A stretch of 64,000 nucleotides of DNA from Cerrena zonata (GCA_038087015.1 JASBNA010000094.1:54267-118266); one strand, 5' to 3'; positions 13,401 through 23,069 are shown, numbered from the stretch's first letter. The notes: a model not told the origin generated them from the letters alone. Numbers and translations: made by a program.

Positions 13401-14106
13401 TTAGGCACTGGGAGAGGGGGTGGGATCAACGATGGTAATGGTCCTGTCCCTCTGAGTGGTAGATGAAGGATCTACAATAGTAACGGTCCTAGGGACTTGA
13501 GTGGTGGCAGTAGGATCAATAATAGTGACGGTCCTGTCAACGTGGCTGGTGGTAGCGGATTCAATGATGGTTATCGTGCGATCCCTCTGGGTGGTAGCTG
13601 GAAAATCCGTTACGGTTATCGTCCGGTCCCTTTGAGTGGTGGCCGAAGGGTCCACTATGGTGACGGTCCTGACTACAGGGGTATAGGTAGGACAGACATT
13701 TCGAGTGACGGTGACGGTAACAGTGTCAGGACCGCCGGTACCTTGGGGTACGAATGAGGACGCGATTTGGCTCCTGGTTGTGAATGGAGAGCCAGTTGGA
13801 CTGGAGAACGCCGAGGAAAACACTCCAGAAGGAGCGTGATCACTACAGCCTGCGCTGTTCGTCGGGAAGAGGGAAGAAACAACCCCGCTGGGACTGGGGG
13901 AAGCACTTCCACTACGCTCGGGGAAGTATATCATAGATACAGGTGCGGTACCCGCAGGAACTGATGTATCAGAGGAGATGAAGCTACTAGAAGGGGCAAT
14001 GGTTAGAGTGGCATTTTTGATGAGAAAATGTAATCACTCACGCAGGAACTGCAGTAGCACCCTGTACGAATACGGCGAGAGTAGCAAAAGCAATTGAGAA
14101 CTGCAT
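13401..14106 (-). CDS. Secreted Thr-rich protein with 15-residue tandem repeats
   Basis: Exon 1 (14106-14042) encodes the signal peptide MQFSIAFATLAVFVQGATAV plus PA, nearly identical to that of the gene at 12319. The intron is 13987-14041 (55 nt, phase 2 in Ala) and exon 2 runs 13986-13401; the total is 216 residues. After a Ser-rich stretch there is TVTVTVTRNVCPTYTPVV, then about six 15-residue repeats of the form RTVTIVDPSATTQRD. Alternating Val/Ile/Thr in each unit suggests beta strands, possibly a solenoid or an amyloid-prone array; this is inference. It stops after PTPSPSA without a GPI tail. It is a tandem paralogue of the gene at 11267-12319, diverged mainly in its repeat type. Confidence 0.75.
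13404..13670 (-). repeat. Coding tandem repeat, 45 nt x about 6
   Basis: Six consecutive 14-15 codon units, each starting R-T-[VI]-T-[IV] and mostly ending TTQRD or a variant. One unit ends SHVD and one TQVP, showing substitution within the array. Confidence 0.8.
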
Positions 14107-14196
14107 GATAGGGAGTGGTGAAATGTTTGAATTAGGTTGGAATCAAAAGAGAGAAATTGAAAGGCGTTCTGAAGAGAAACCAGTAGGAGTCCATTC

Positions 14197-14204
14197 CTTA
14201 TATA
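14197..14204 (-). promoter_or_regulatory. TATA box of minus-strand gene at 14106
   Basis: TATATAAG on the minus strand, 91-98 bp upstream of the ATG at 14106. Confidence 0.6.
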
Positions 14205-15843
14205 TGTATGTAGAGCAAGAGATGGTCGGGTGTCCGCTTGTCAGGGATACACGGCTATAGCTGCTGAATTGAAATCGTTAGTACGAGAAGTGAAAAGGGG
14301 TCGAACGGGAACCACGGCTTGGTTTTGTTGCTGGTGTACGTAGACGGTTAAAACTGGTATTCCCCGTTTGAACAATTCGAGTCGAGACGAGACTGATCAC
14401 AGAAGATTTTTTTGCATAGTGGTTACTGAGTTCAATGAGTGAAGAGGACCTGCGAATGTGAGGCTTCTATGGTATTGGAAGTTAACGATATTATTGCGCG
14501 AATACTGAAGAAAGAGCTTCACCTTTTTATCTCTCTAAAGGGCGAAATGAAGCAAGTGCATATATGCTAATGTTAACTGACTTCAGTTGGAACTATAGCA
14601 GTTTCCGTAACTGGACCACCACTAAAGGCGTGATGATCGAAAAACGAGGTTATCGTTGGTCGCCGAATGGATATGTAATACTGGACAACGTTGTTTGTAT
14701 GTCCGGATCTGGACCATAACGAAAAAGGTACACGGAGGACTGGATACCACCGGATAGAAGCGTACCTATTCACTACCTAGATGCGCACAGCCTGACGGGC
14801 TCGCGACGGGCTCGAGTAACCCTGACCATGCTCAGAGGTTAATGGCACAATTCTTTCATTATGTCAGGAATGGCCCCGAGGAGACCTAGCGTGGTTGGTG
14901 ATTGTCGCATTGTCTTGATATCCGAGGCACAAATTGGCTGTGGAAATAGCCAACGCAACATCAGGTCCCTCTCTTAGCATGTATCCGAGTCGTAGAAACG
15001 AGACTGATCAAGATCAGGTACAATTCGAGGTAGCTAACGGCTGCTAATGGGGTTTGTGAGATTTGTAGAATGCGCCAAGACTCTATCCTGCTTCGCTTGG
15101 TCAGTGGGCATTCATAGCCATCTGGGAAATACAATTCAACGATAATCTCCGTCCGGGTATGTTACTCAATCGAGTACGGCCAGTAGCGGCTTTAGAGGAA
15201 CCATTCTATGGTCATCGATGTCCATCTGGGAAGTAAAGGTAGTCGCGCGGCTTTACCGACCTACTGTATTCCGCAGCATGCATTACGACTTGTTTAAGTA
15301 CTTGGATAACGCACGTTCGAAATGTCAACATTTTCTGTATTGTTCGGACATCTATCTCCTTCGTTTTGATCCTTGCATGATGGGATTATGCTACTGTGTG
15401 TGTCAGCTGGGTAGAGGCCGTAGGGCTAGTAGAAAAGCGTGACGGTAAGCCTTCACGGATTGTCTAGCGATGATATAACTTCGTACCATGACTATCCTCC
15501 TTTATGAACGATAGTTCAATGTTCCATTTTGTCTTGTTTTCAATTTCACTAGTGCCACCTGAACGCGGATGCAGATGTTTGCGATCTTGAGTCTTGGCTA
15601 GGCTCAGCTACAGCCTCAACCCAGGATGAAGACAATCGAAGACTCGGAGGACAGGGAGGACGACTCTCACTGCTCAGCGCTCAGCGCTCAGGCCTAACGA
15701 GCTGGCATCCTGACCTAGAACTTGAATGTAAACTCTGATCATCCCCCAACCTTCCTGCATTAATATTCATCTCCATCTGATCTCATTTATAGTGATACAG
15801 TTTGTCGCTGTGTGTCGGCGCCAAACAAGAACAATGGGTATCG
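14205..15843. other. Intergenic, about 1.6 kb
   Basis: No gene recognised. Small internal duplications occur: GAGACTGATCA near 14390 and 15000, CCATCTGGGAA near 15118 and 15223, and a CAGCGCT repeat near 15680. The right end has the leader shared with the two other copies of the repeated gene family. Confidence 0.4.
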
Positions 15844-16447
15844 ATGTTCGAGTTTAAGAAGTGACAACACCTCCGCGTACTTGCTACTCTCCTGTCAACC
15901 ATTTCTACCGTGACACCCTCATCTGTCGCCTTCAATATGCGACGTCCTATGCAAGCTCCTCACTCCTTCGCAGTCCTATCTCTTCACTAATCAACCATCA
16001 TGTTCTAGTCCCGATCCCGGTCCCGCCGAACTCGAACGCGACGTTCTAGAGATTCAGAGCTTGCCAGACTATCAAGTTCCCAGTTTCGATACTCTGACAC
16101 CCTCCCAGCTCATCCCTTACCCCACTAGTTACCTATTTGGCTTTGTTGTTGATATGGACTGGATGATGGATTATGGCGAAAGATTAATTGCATCTGGACG
16201 CGGAACGCCAGGTCCCAATACCCTCGACTGTGCCGACTCATGGATACGAACCCACTGTCGATATGTCAATGTGAATGTCCTTTATCCTCGAAAAGGCAAA
16301 AAGGTGTGGTGTTATTGGATCGGTGCCAGCGCGGTAGAATGGACTATGGCTTTTGGAAACAATCCCGAAATACAACAGAAGCTCAAGGATGCTTTCTCCA
16401 CGGATACTGAACCTAAATGGTACCCTCTTCGAAGATTGACACGCTAG
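15844..16447 (+). pseudogene. Copy 1 of lineage-specific family, early nonsense codon
   Basis: The model aligns codon by codon with the intact copies at 17968-18575 and 19352-19946. Exon 1 is 15844-15950, the GC-AG intron 15951-16008 and exon 2 16009-16447. Codon 7 is TGA (15862-15864) where copies 2 and 3 have CGA (Arg) in the same context, AAG-nGA-CAA, so a single C-to-T change truncates it after MFEFKK. All the rest, including the splice sites and the second exon (LPDYQV, YPTSYLFGFVVD, TLDCADSWIRTHCRYV, YPRKGKKVWCYWIG, stop after RLTR), is in frame. Translation could restart at the Met in MRRP (15937). Function of the family is unknown. The intact second exon suggests recent inactivation, N-terminal shortening, or a sequencing error. 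Confidence 0.65.
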
Positions 16448-16754
16448 TTTCACTACGGTGTGTGTGATTGACTCTTCCTACTCTGTATAACACTTGTTGA
16501 TGCGCTGCGCCAGATCTGCATCATGGCTCTGTGTATCCCTCGCTTCCCCGTTTCACTCCTTGTCGTCTGTAATATCACAAACCTCCGCGTGTGGTTTACA
16601 TATTCCGAATCGCTATTGATTCTAGTATTTACACTCGCTTCCCGGGGTATTAATCGGTGATGTATATACAACTTTCGCTCGTTCGACGCTAGTACTGCTT
16701 GTAGTCTACGTGGGATACTAGTACTAAGTCTCGGTACAAACAAGGGGGATACAC

Positions 16755-16883
16755 AGTGCGTGGAAGGAAGAAGAGAGCCTTAAGATAGGATTTTGGCATG
16801 TCCGAGTCCCGAACCACTTTGATTCTGTCGCGGATAGATTGGCCCGGGATGCTGCAATGACCACAGCTAGATTTCGTGTCTAG
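16755..16883 (+). pseudogene. RNase H-like C-terminal fragment
   Basis: An open stretch reads ESLKIGFWHVRVPNHFDSVA then DRLARDAA and stops at 16881. This matches the end of the RNase H fold (beta strand, His-containing loop, Asn, Ala-Asp, Leu-Ala). No upstream catalytic TDG motif is found, so it is a remnant. It lies just downstream of copy 1 of the repeated family. It resembles the better preserved fragment near 20.0-20.4 kb. Confidence 0.45.
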
Positions 16884-17212
16884 TCGTATGATGAGAGGTG
16901 CACAACTTTTCAAACATTATCTCGCGTTGGTTTATGATGATTTAATGTGGCCATTCATATTCCCTCTCGATTCACACCGCGGTTGAATGTTGAAGGTTGA
17001 GTGGTATAATCAGGACGCTATCTCTGGTATGGTGACATTCAGCTATACCAGATGTTCCTGTATAATTACAGTTGCGTCTGTCGCATGTAGTCCACAGACT
17101 AGAAATACGCGTTTGCCACTCGCTCATTAATGTTTGTTGAGGATGAAAAGTTACTCGATACCCTAGATTTGAACACGTAAGAAAGAGTATATACCAGGTC
17201 CCAGCTTTGGAC

Positions 17213-17912
17213 CTAATCATCATTGAGATGATCTTCGTCTTGGTTCGCCGCATCCTCCTCCTCATAATTAATCCATTCATCTCCTTCAGTGTTGAGGTAA
17301 CGTTGAATTCTACGTAACATCTCGTTCGATGCGAGAGTGCCATACTGGAAGATCTTCAACGTTTCCCCGGAGACGGAGAGTGTGCTAAGCATTTCGTCAG
17401 CATCTTCTGAAGAGAATTGTTTGGCTGGGATGAAGTCATCATATGTTAAAACCTCGTCAGGTGTCGCGGTCTCGACTGGGACAATATTCCTGACTCGCTT
17501 CCTAGGGATTGTCTCCGTGTTGGGGACAGTGAGCGACCGCTTGTTGTTATCGTTACATTCGCTGGATGGGACACAGTCTGCATTATTAAGATTTTCCTCT
17601 CCTTCGTCTTCTTCTTCATAATGTTTTGGTTTCTCTCCATCCAGATTTGTCCGATTATCTCCAACAAGAAGGAAAGGTAAGTGGTGAGAGTCCCGATAGA
17701 GGAGGAAGAAAGCCCAGTAAGATCCCACTGCCGCAATGCACAGAACCCAGCTTTGATACAGAAAGAGCTGGAAGACTGCATCAGCATATCGTAACAAAGA
17801 ACTACGAGCTTCTCCTATGCGAGACTGCAATGCTCCAGCAAAGATGTTAGTCTTCGTGTTAAGTTTGCGAGATACAGGCCGTTTAGATTCGGCAAGGGCT
17901 AGGATACTTACT
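17213..17912 (-). pseudogene. Truncated acidic ORF of unknown family
   Basis: On the minus strand an open frame with natural-looking composition includes ARSSLLRYADAVFQLFLYQS, VGSYWAFFLLYRDSHHLPFL, a mixed-charge middle (EEEDEGEEN) and an acidic C-terminus ending NQDEDHLNDD; it stops at 17213. Codons upstream of about 17912 run antisense through the first exon of copy 2, and homology between the duplicated units ends at this border, so the true 5' end seems to be missing. A GTAAGT near 17908 could be a splice donor left by a lost upstream exon. I do not recognise the family. It may be a gene cut by the duplication. Confidence 0.4.
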
Positions 17913-17967
17913 AATGGCCCCCGGCTAAAGCGACACAGTTTGTCTCTGTGTGCCGGCGCCAAGAACA

Positions 17968-18575
17968 ATGTCCTGGTTCGAGAGAAAGAAGCGACAACAA
18001 CTCTACCGTGACGTAATTGCCACCCTCCTATCAACTACCGTAACACCCTCATCTGCTGTCTTCAGTATGCGACGTCCTAGGCAAGCTCCGCACCCTTCCT
18101 AAGTCCTATCTCTTCACTAATCAATCATGTTTCCAGTCCTGGTCCTGCCGAACTCGAACGCGACGTTATAGACATTCGTAGCTTGCCGGACTATCAAGTT
18201 CGCAGCTTCGATACTCTGACACCCTCCCAGCTCATCCCTTATCCCACTAGTTACCTGTTTGGCTTTATCGTTGATATGTACTGGATGATGGAATATGGTG
18301 AAAGATTAATCGCGTCTGGCCGCGGAAGGCCAGGTCGCAGTACTCTTGACTGTGCCGACTCATGGATACGAACTCACTGTCGATATGTCAACATGGATGT
18401 CCTGTATCCTCGAAAAGGTAAAAAGGTGTGGTGTTATTGGATCGGCGCCACTGACAGTGCGGTGAAATGGACTATGACCTTTGGAAATGACCCCGAAATA
18501 CAACAGAAACTCAAGGATGCTTTCTCTACGGATACTGAACCTAAATGGTATCCCCTTCGGAGATTGTCGGGCTAG
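17968..18575 (+). CDS. Lineage-specific unknown protein, copy 2 (183 aa)
   Basis: Exon 1 (17968-18080) encodes MSWFERKKRQQLYRDVIATL and on to SMRRP. The 56-nt intron (18081-18136) has a GC donor (AG|GCAAGC) and a TTCCAG acceptor. Exon 2 (18137-18575) gives SPGPAELERDVIDIRSLPDY and then the conserved body: FDTLTPSQLIPYPTSYLFGF, EYGERLIASGRG, TLDCADSWIRTHCRYV, YPRKGKKVWCYWIG, EIQQKLKDAFSTDTEPKWYP. No known domain is apparent. The body has conserved Cys, Trp and Tyr residues like a small globular fold. The N-terminus is basic, then mildly hydrophobic; a signal anchor is possible but weak. Without the GC-AG splice the frame ends at a TAA in the intron. The role is unknown. Confidence 0.65.
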
Positions 18576-19351
18576 ATTCGCTACAGTATGTATGATTGAC
18601 TCTTCCTACTCCGTATAACACTTGTTGACGCGCTGCAGCAGGTCCGTATCGCGGCTCTGTATATCCCTCGCCGTTTTCGTTTCACTCCTTGTCGTCCGTG
18701 ATGTTATAAACCTCCGCGTGTGACTCACCTAGTCGCTCCTGATTCTAGTACTCCTTTCGCTTCCCGGGTGTGGTGTTAAACTTTGACTACCCGGTGACCC
18801 TGTATCTAAAATTTTTGTTGTTTATAGCCTACGTGTATTTATGTCGGGATGAAAAATCCCGGTACAGACAAAGGGTATACTCATACCGTAAGTACTCAGA
18901 AATTGGCAACTACACTTGCCCGACGTCGCCATAGCCTCCTTGAACTTTAAACAGTGGGCCCATTCTTTCTTGAATTGGAAGTCATGGCTTCCACTTCAGG
19001 TCTTCCGCACCCCCACAATCAAGAAAATAATCAGCTGAGGGACTGCTCTGTACATACTTATGTCGTCCTATTAGACCTAGTGAGGAATAGCTTGGTATGG
19101 TGACATCCACCTATCAGGTACATATATTACAGACAAAAGCCAATTTTGAACTCTATAGACAGCGAAAGAGCACTTGAGTCAATAGCGACCCCCGAAAGAG
19201 TGATCCACATGCGGAGATTTGTGATATCACAGATAACAGGGAGTGAAACAGAAAAGTGAGAGATATACAGGGCCATGGTGCAGACCTGTTGCAACACGTC
19301 AACAAGCATTATACGGAGTAGGAAGAGTCAATAACACACACCGTAGTGAAA
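18576..19351. other. Spacer between convergent copies 2 and 3
   Basis: The outer parts are the inverted 3' flanks of the two copies. The middle (about 18730-19130) is single-copy here. A short open stretch near 18905-19040 has no match I can name. Confidence 0.4.
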
Positions 19352-19946
19352 CTAGCGTGTCGATTTTCGAATGGGGTACCATTTAGGTTCAGTGTCCGTA
19401 GAGAAAGCATCCTTGAGTTTCTGTTGTATCTCGGGGTCGTTTGCCAAATCCATAGTCCATTCTACTGCGGTGGTGCCGATCCAATAACACCACACCATTT
19501 TGCCTTTTCGAGGATACAGCACACTGACATTGACATATCGACAGTGGGTTCGTATCCATGAGGCGGCACAGTCGAGGGTATTACGACCTGACCTTCCGCG
19601 TCCAGACGCGATTAATCTTTCACCATATTCCATCATCCAGGGCGTGTCAACGATTAAACCAAATAGGTAGTTAGTGGGGGAATTGACGAGCTGGGAAGGT
19701 GTCAGAGTATCAAAACCGTGAACTTGATAGTCTGGCAAACTACGAATGTCTAAAACGTCGCGTTCGAGTTCGGCGGGACAGGGACTGAAACATGATTGCT
19801 TAGTGAAGAAATAAGACTTAGAAAGAGGGAGGAGCTTGCTTAGGACGTCGCATATTGAAGGCGACAGATGAGGGTATCACGGTAGAGATGGTTGACAAGA
19901 GAGTAGCAAGTACGCGGAGGTGTTGTCGCTTCTTAGACTCGAACAT
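19352..19946 (-). CDS. Lineage-specific unknown protein, copy 3 (179 aa)
   Basis: Exon 1 (19946-19840) encodes MFESKKRQHLRVLATLLSTI and ends at MRRP. The 55-nt intron (19785-19839) again begins GCAAGC and ends TTTCAG. Exon 2 (19784-19352) continues PCPAELERDVLDIRSLPDYQ and the family body, ending PIRKSTR. It is intact, unlike copy 1. An upstream ATG (19956) opens an 8-codon reading frame (MGTDVRV then stop) that overlaps the main ATG out of frame; copy 1 has the same arrangement (MGIDVRV) and copy 2 does not. This overlapping uORF could reduce translation. The ATG at 19946 is chosen because it aligns with the other copies. Function unknown. Confidence 0.65.
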
Positions 19947-20013
19947 CGGTACCCATTGTTCTTGCTAGCGCCGACATACAGAGACAAACTGTGTCACTTA
20001 GCCGGGGGCCATT

Positions 20014-20380
20014 ATCCACTGTAACGGATTCTCCACCGTGTGCCGCGCCCACCGACACAGAGTGTACCACCACTACTCCGTCATCTTCACTGACGGCGCA
20101 TGTATCAACAACGGTCAACTGAGCATTCAAGCAGGACTTGTTGCTTCCGACGCCCTCACGAAGTATCATTGTTTAGAACGACAATTGGCGTACGGCAGCC
20201 GGGAAACGACCTGCTAACTTGGATCTCTTCCTGAAGCTGGATACCGAGATTAGCCAAAGGGAGGTGCGAGAGAACATCAAAATTGGGTTCTGGCACATTC
20301 CCCGTCATCTGAATTATATTGCGGATGATTTGGCTAAGGAAGTCGCTGCGAAGGCAGCCACTCTTGATATTCAACCATAG
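20014..20380 (+). pseudogene. Degenerate RNase H-like gene with internal deletion
   Basis: The first part reads YSVIFTDGACINNGQLSIQA followed by G, the TDG-strand and Asn-Asn-Gly loop of RNase H1-like domains. After a probable splice acceptor near 20175 the second part reads NDNWRTAAGKRPANLDLFLK and then KIGFWHIPRHLNYIADDLAK, the C-terminal His, Asn and Asp loop, with the stop at 20378. The middle of the domain, which normally holds the catalytic Glu and second Asp, is absent, and the first part runs into a stop in its own frame. It is therefore probably inactive. Such RNase H-like genes are common in mushroom genomes, often derived from retroelements. It directly abuts the border of the inverted duplication. 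Confidence 0.55.
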
Positions 20381-20739
20381 ATCTATTCACTGTCAATGGA
20401 TCTGTATGTCAAGCGGGAGGTTGAAAGGGGCGGCACAATCGTGAGAGTCATGTTTGGTGAATGGACTCCATGGACGGGTTAGTTACCCCAAATACTTACG
20501 GTATATTCTAGCAGATTGTCTGCTAACATGTATTTGCGGGCTTTGAAGTTCAGAGCGAGCACATTTTTTTGCAAATGTAGTCCGCTCGAAGAGTCTCGAT
20601 GTGAGTCTAAACGGCGTTATGTTGCGGATACTCATGCCGGTAAATCAAAGGGCTTTTGTGATGTTCTTCTATACGGATACGAGCAAGACATCTAGATGAT
20701 ATTATTTTTGAACTCTAGATAGCAGATACAAAGTCCCAT
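20381..20739. other. Intergenic
   Basis: No gene recognised. This is the 3' flank of the ATP synthase subunit gene. Confidence 0.5.
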
Positions 20740-21299
20740 TTAGTGGTGAGCATCCGCCTTGGGCAAGTCTGCCTCGAGAGCCTCCAAGAAAGCTTCGGCA
20801 CCAGTGCCAACGTTTTCTGTTGCAACGGCAGCAACCTTTGGCTCCGCAGCGACGGTGGGTTCCGAGGCATCGTAAGCAGCGAGCTCAGAAGCGAGGTCAG
20901 CGGGGAGTGCGGGTGCTTTGGGAGTGGGAGGCAAGCTGTAAGCCTTGACAGCACCGACGTGTGCGTCCTTAGCCTATTCACCCGAAGGTCGTCAATACTC
21001 TGCAGTGGATTTAGATCGGAATGGTGTACGCACTTGCGGAGGTGCCTTGTAACCCTTGAGCTCCCTCAAGTAGAGATCCTGGACCAGGTCTGGAAATTCA
21101 TGCAACGTCAGACCACAAGTTCAAAACGTGCAAAGCGTCGGTTTGCACATACCACGCCTGGCTACGGCGGAGGTGGAGAAAGCGCATTGGCGCGAGACGG
21201 TGCGGGCCTGTATGATATGTTATGAGTATTCTGCAGCGAAAACAGACTAGCAAAGCAACATACGACGCCCTTTGCTTGCCTAAGGATTGCAGACGACAT
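20740..21299 (-). CDS. ATP14: Mitochondrial F1Fo ATP synthase subunit h
   Basis: Four exons. MSSAILRQAKGV joins ARTVSRQCAFSTSAVARR, a basic, Ser-rich mitochondrial presequence. The mature part starts DLVQDLYLRELKGYKAPPQ, then AKDAHVGAVKAYSLPPTPK, and ends in an acidic Ala-rich tail, EAFLEALEADLPKADAHH. The order (leader, DLVQDLYL, KGYKAPP, acidic tail) is that of fungal subunit h, a peripheral-stalk component needed for assembly and coupling of complex V in the inner membrane. Introns are short and all GT-AG. The gene is divergent from the IF1 gene with 175 bp between the ATGs. Confidence 0.85.
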
Positions 21300-21474
21300 G
21301 GCGGAGAGGACAGAAAGTGTGACGTGACGTGACCCGACTTGCAGTCACAAGTCGAGAAAGGCAGGCGAGAGCAGCCGGGGTCGCCCGAGTGACGTCGGGA
21401 GGATGCCGAACCGTCAAGCAAGCGGGCTCATAAGTTGCAGGCCAGGCTAACGTTTCTCTCAGACTACCACCATC
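21300..21474. promoter_or_regulatory. Bidirectional promoter of ATP synthase subunit h and IF1 genes
   Basis: The 175 bp between the two ATGs must hold both promoters. It contains TGACG at 21320 and 21325 in tandem and a TGACGTCG at 21390-21397, all close to the CRE/ATF consensus TGACGTCA. No TATA box is seen, which is usual for housekeeping genes. Confidence 0.55.
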
Positions 21475-21935
21475 ATGCTTGCTCGTATTACCATTAACTC
21501 TGCACGTCGTCTTCCCCGTGTTGCACCAACCGTGCAACGTTTCTACTCGGAAGACTCTTTCCAGTATGTTTGGAAACTTCTGAATCACGTAATTGATTTA
21601 TGACGGTGTTCTCATATTGCAGCAAGAAGGAGAAGGCCCACGAAGGTACATTTTAGCTTTTGTTACTAAAGACTAATCCCCTGAACTTGTTTGAATAGAC
21701 CAATACGCCAGGGCGCACGAGAAGGAGCAACTTGCCAAAATCAGGAAACAGGTGTGTTCTATTGACGCGTACTATTATATCAGTCTATTTACAAACATAA
21801 TTTAGATTGAGGAGAAGAAGGCCGAATTGGTTAGTATACCAAACACCACTCCTCCAAAACATATTGTCTAACAGTACTCTCTAGGCCAAGCTCGAAGCTG
21901 CTGCTGCTGAGCATATCGAGGGCAAGAAGCAATAA
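21475..21935 (+). CDS. INH1: Mitochondrial ATPase inhibitor IF1
   Basis: Five short exons encode 79 residues. The N-terminus MLARITINSARRLPRVAPTV then QRFYSED is a mitochondrial presequence. The inhibitory region follows: FHKKEKAHEDQYARAHEKEQ. A coiled-coil tail, KIRKQIEEKKAELAKLEAAA, allows dimerisation. IF1 binds the catalytic interface of F1 and blocks ATP hydrolysis when the matrix acidifies. Splices include F-CA|C at the first intron and G|AC after AHE, both in phase. The gene shares a promoter region with a structural subunit of the enzyme it inhibits. Confidence 0.88.
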
Positions 21936-22343
21936 ACCTTCCCTCCTGGACGTTCGTGTAAGTCTCATTTAGTCATCAGAAATGTGTAGGTTTTGAATGT
22001 TGACCCAGGCGCGTGTAATGACTTATTGTGCTGTCACATTACGGACATGTACCATCGCAAAATGACAATTTAAATGTTATCCCGTTTTTGCATTCGTCCC
22101 TCAGGCTGATCGCGCAGACGCGTGTGATCGAATAGTGACATCATGTCTGACACGCAATGTAGAGAAAAGCGTCCAAGGCCTAAAGTTTCTACTCGATCCT
22201 GTTGATCAACTCCCTATTGCACCCACCAGACTTGCGTTGAGGTGGGTAGTTAAAGTCAGACAAACTGATTGTAGGACCTACCGGAACGCCATTTCCGAAA
22301 CAATGACGTTTTACGACCATAGGCATCTTGTAAAGTCGGCCAA

Positions 22344-22788
22344 ATGCACGCTGCTTCAGCCTCTGTTCCACCTTCGTCCACAAGTTTGTCGAAAAAGACC
22401 ACATCTGACCTTATTCAGCCTACGGAAGTTTCCGACGCCTCCACTACATCCCATGGGATACGTGCTACCGCTCTTTCGTTGGCTACACCGACAGGCAACA
22501 GCCTCCAACGAACGAGCGGACTGACCTTGACTGCTATCGAGGCAGTGCGATTAGACCTTGCAGATGGGGCTAAGAAACGTGTTACTATCATTACGGATGT
22601 GGTGAAGGTAACTTGTCTATTGAGCGGTTTGGGAGAACCTGCTTTCAAACGATTTACTCCTCTAGTCTAAGAGGAGCATATTAGTTGAGCATTCAACGTA
22701 CGCAGCCCATGTCTCTGTTAAGCCGTGCTTCTCCTACTGCTACATAACGTCTTCCAAGAAGCAAAACCATCTCTCTTGTTCGTCCTGA
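22344..22788 (+). CDS. Hypothetical Ser/Thr-rich protein, doubtful
   Basis: An ATG at 22344 (context GGCCAAATGC) opens a frame rich in Ser and Thr, with TSSDLIQPTEVS-like segments and then DGAKKRVTIITDVVK. Unspliced it stops at 22668. A GTAACT...TCTAG intron (22618-22665) would extend it to a stop at 22786. No domain is recognised and the upstream region has stops in this frame. It may be a small gene or chance; the codon pattern is only mildly supportive. Confidence 0.25.
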
Positions 22789-23069
22789 TATGAGACTCAC
22801 ACATGTCCCTACATCCACGTGAGACCACCATTCTAGGACGACGTCGATCCCCATCATGGCGTCACAAACCTTCCGATGTGGTCATGCACCGTGATGATGC
22901 CCACGATTGTTTTCACAGGCTCAAGATTCAGAATGCTATAAAAAGCTCTTGTCACAAATATGTCTCTGAGATAAGGACGGCTTATTAAGGGCTTGACAGC
23001 AGCTGGTGTTTCTCACCGACTTCAACTTGCTACTTGACTGCTGCTGAATATATCGCGAGACTGACCATC
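22789..23069. other. Intergenic, promoter of AKR copy B
   Basis: Nothing specific is recognised in this stretch. Confidence 0.4.

Larger units (their letters stand above)
17905..20015. repeat. Large inverted duplication around copies 2 and 3
   Basis: The unit 17905 to about 18725 (plus) is repeated inverted at 20015 to about 19200. It includes a leader (GGCCCCCGGCTAA and CACAGTTTGTCTCTGT), both exons, the GC-AG intron and at least 150 bp of 3' flank (GATTGACTCTTCCTACT, CCGTATAA). The outer homology ends at a common CCATTA on both arms. A third, direct copy covers about 15800-16600. The arms are visibly diverged, so the duplication is not very recent. Confidence 0.7.

Noticed and set aside
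17912..18034. ATG-started extension of the minus-strand ORF that ends at 17213
   Set aside because: This part is antisense to exon 1 of copy 2 and belongs to the duplicated unit, so it is not the real 5' end.
18183..18575. Gene start at the ATG-like codon before PDYQV as the true start of the repeated family
   Set aside because: The first codon there is TTG, and the upstream exon plus GC-AG intron extends all three copies in frame to a matching N-terminus.
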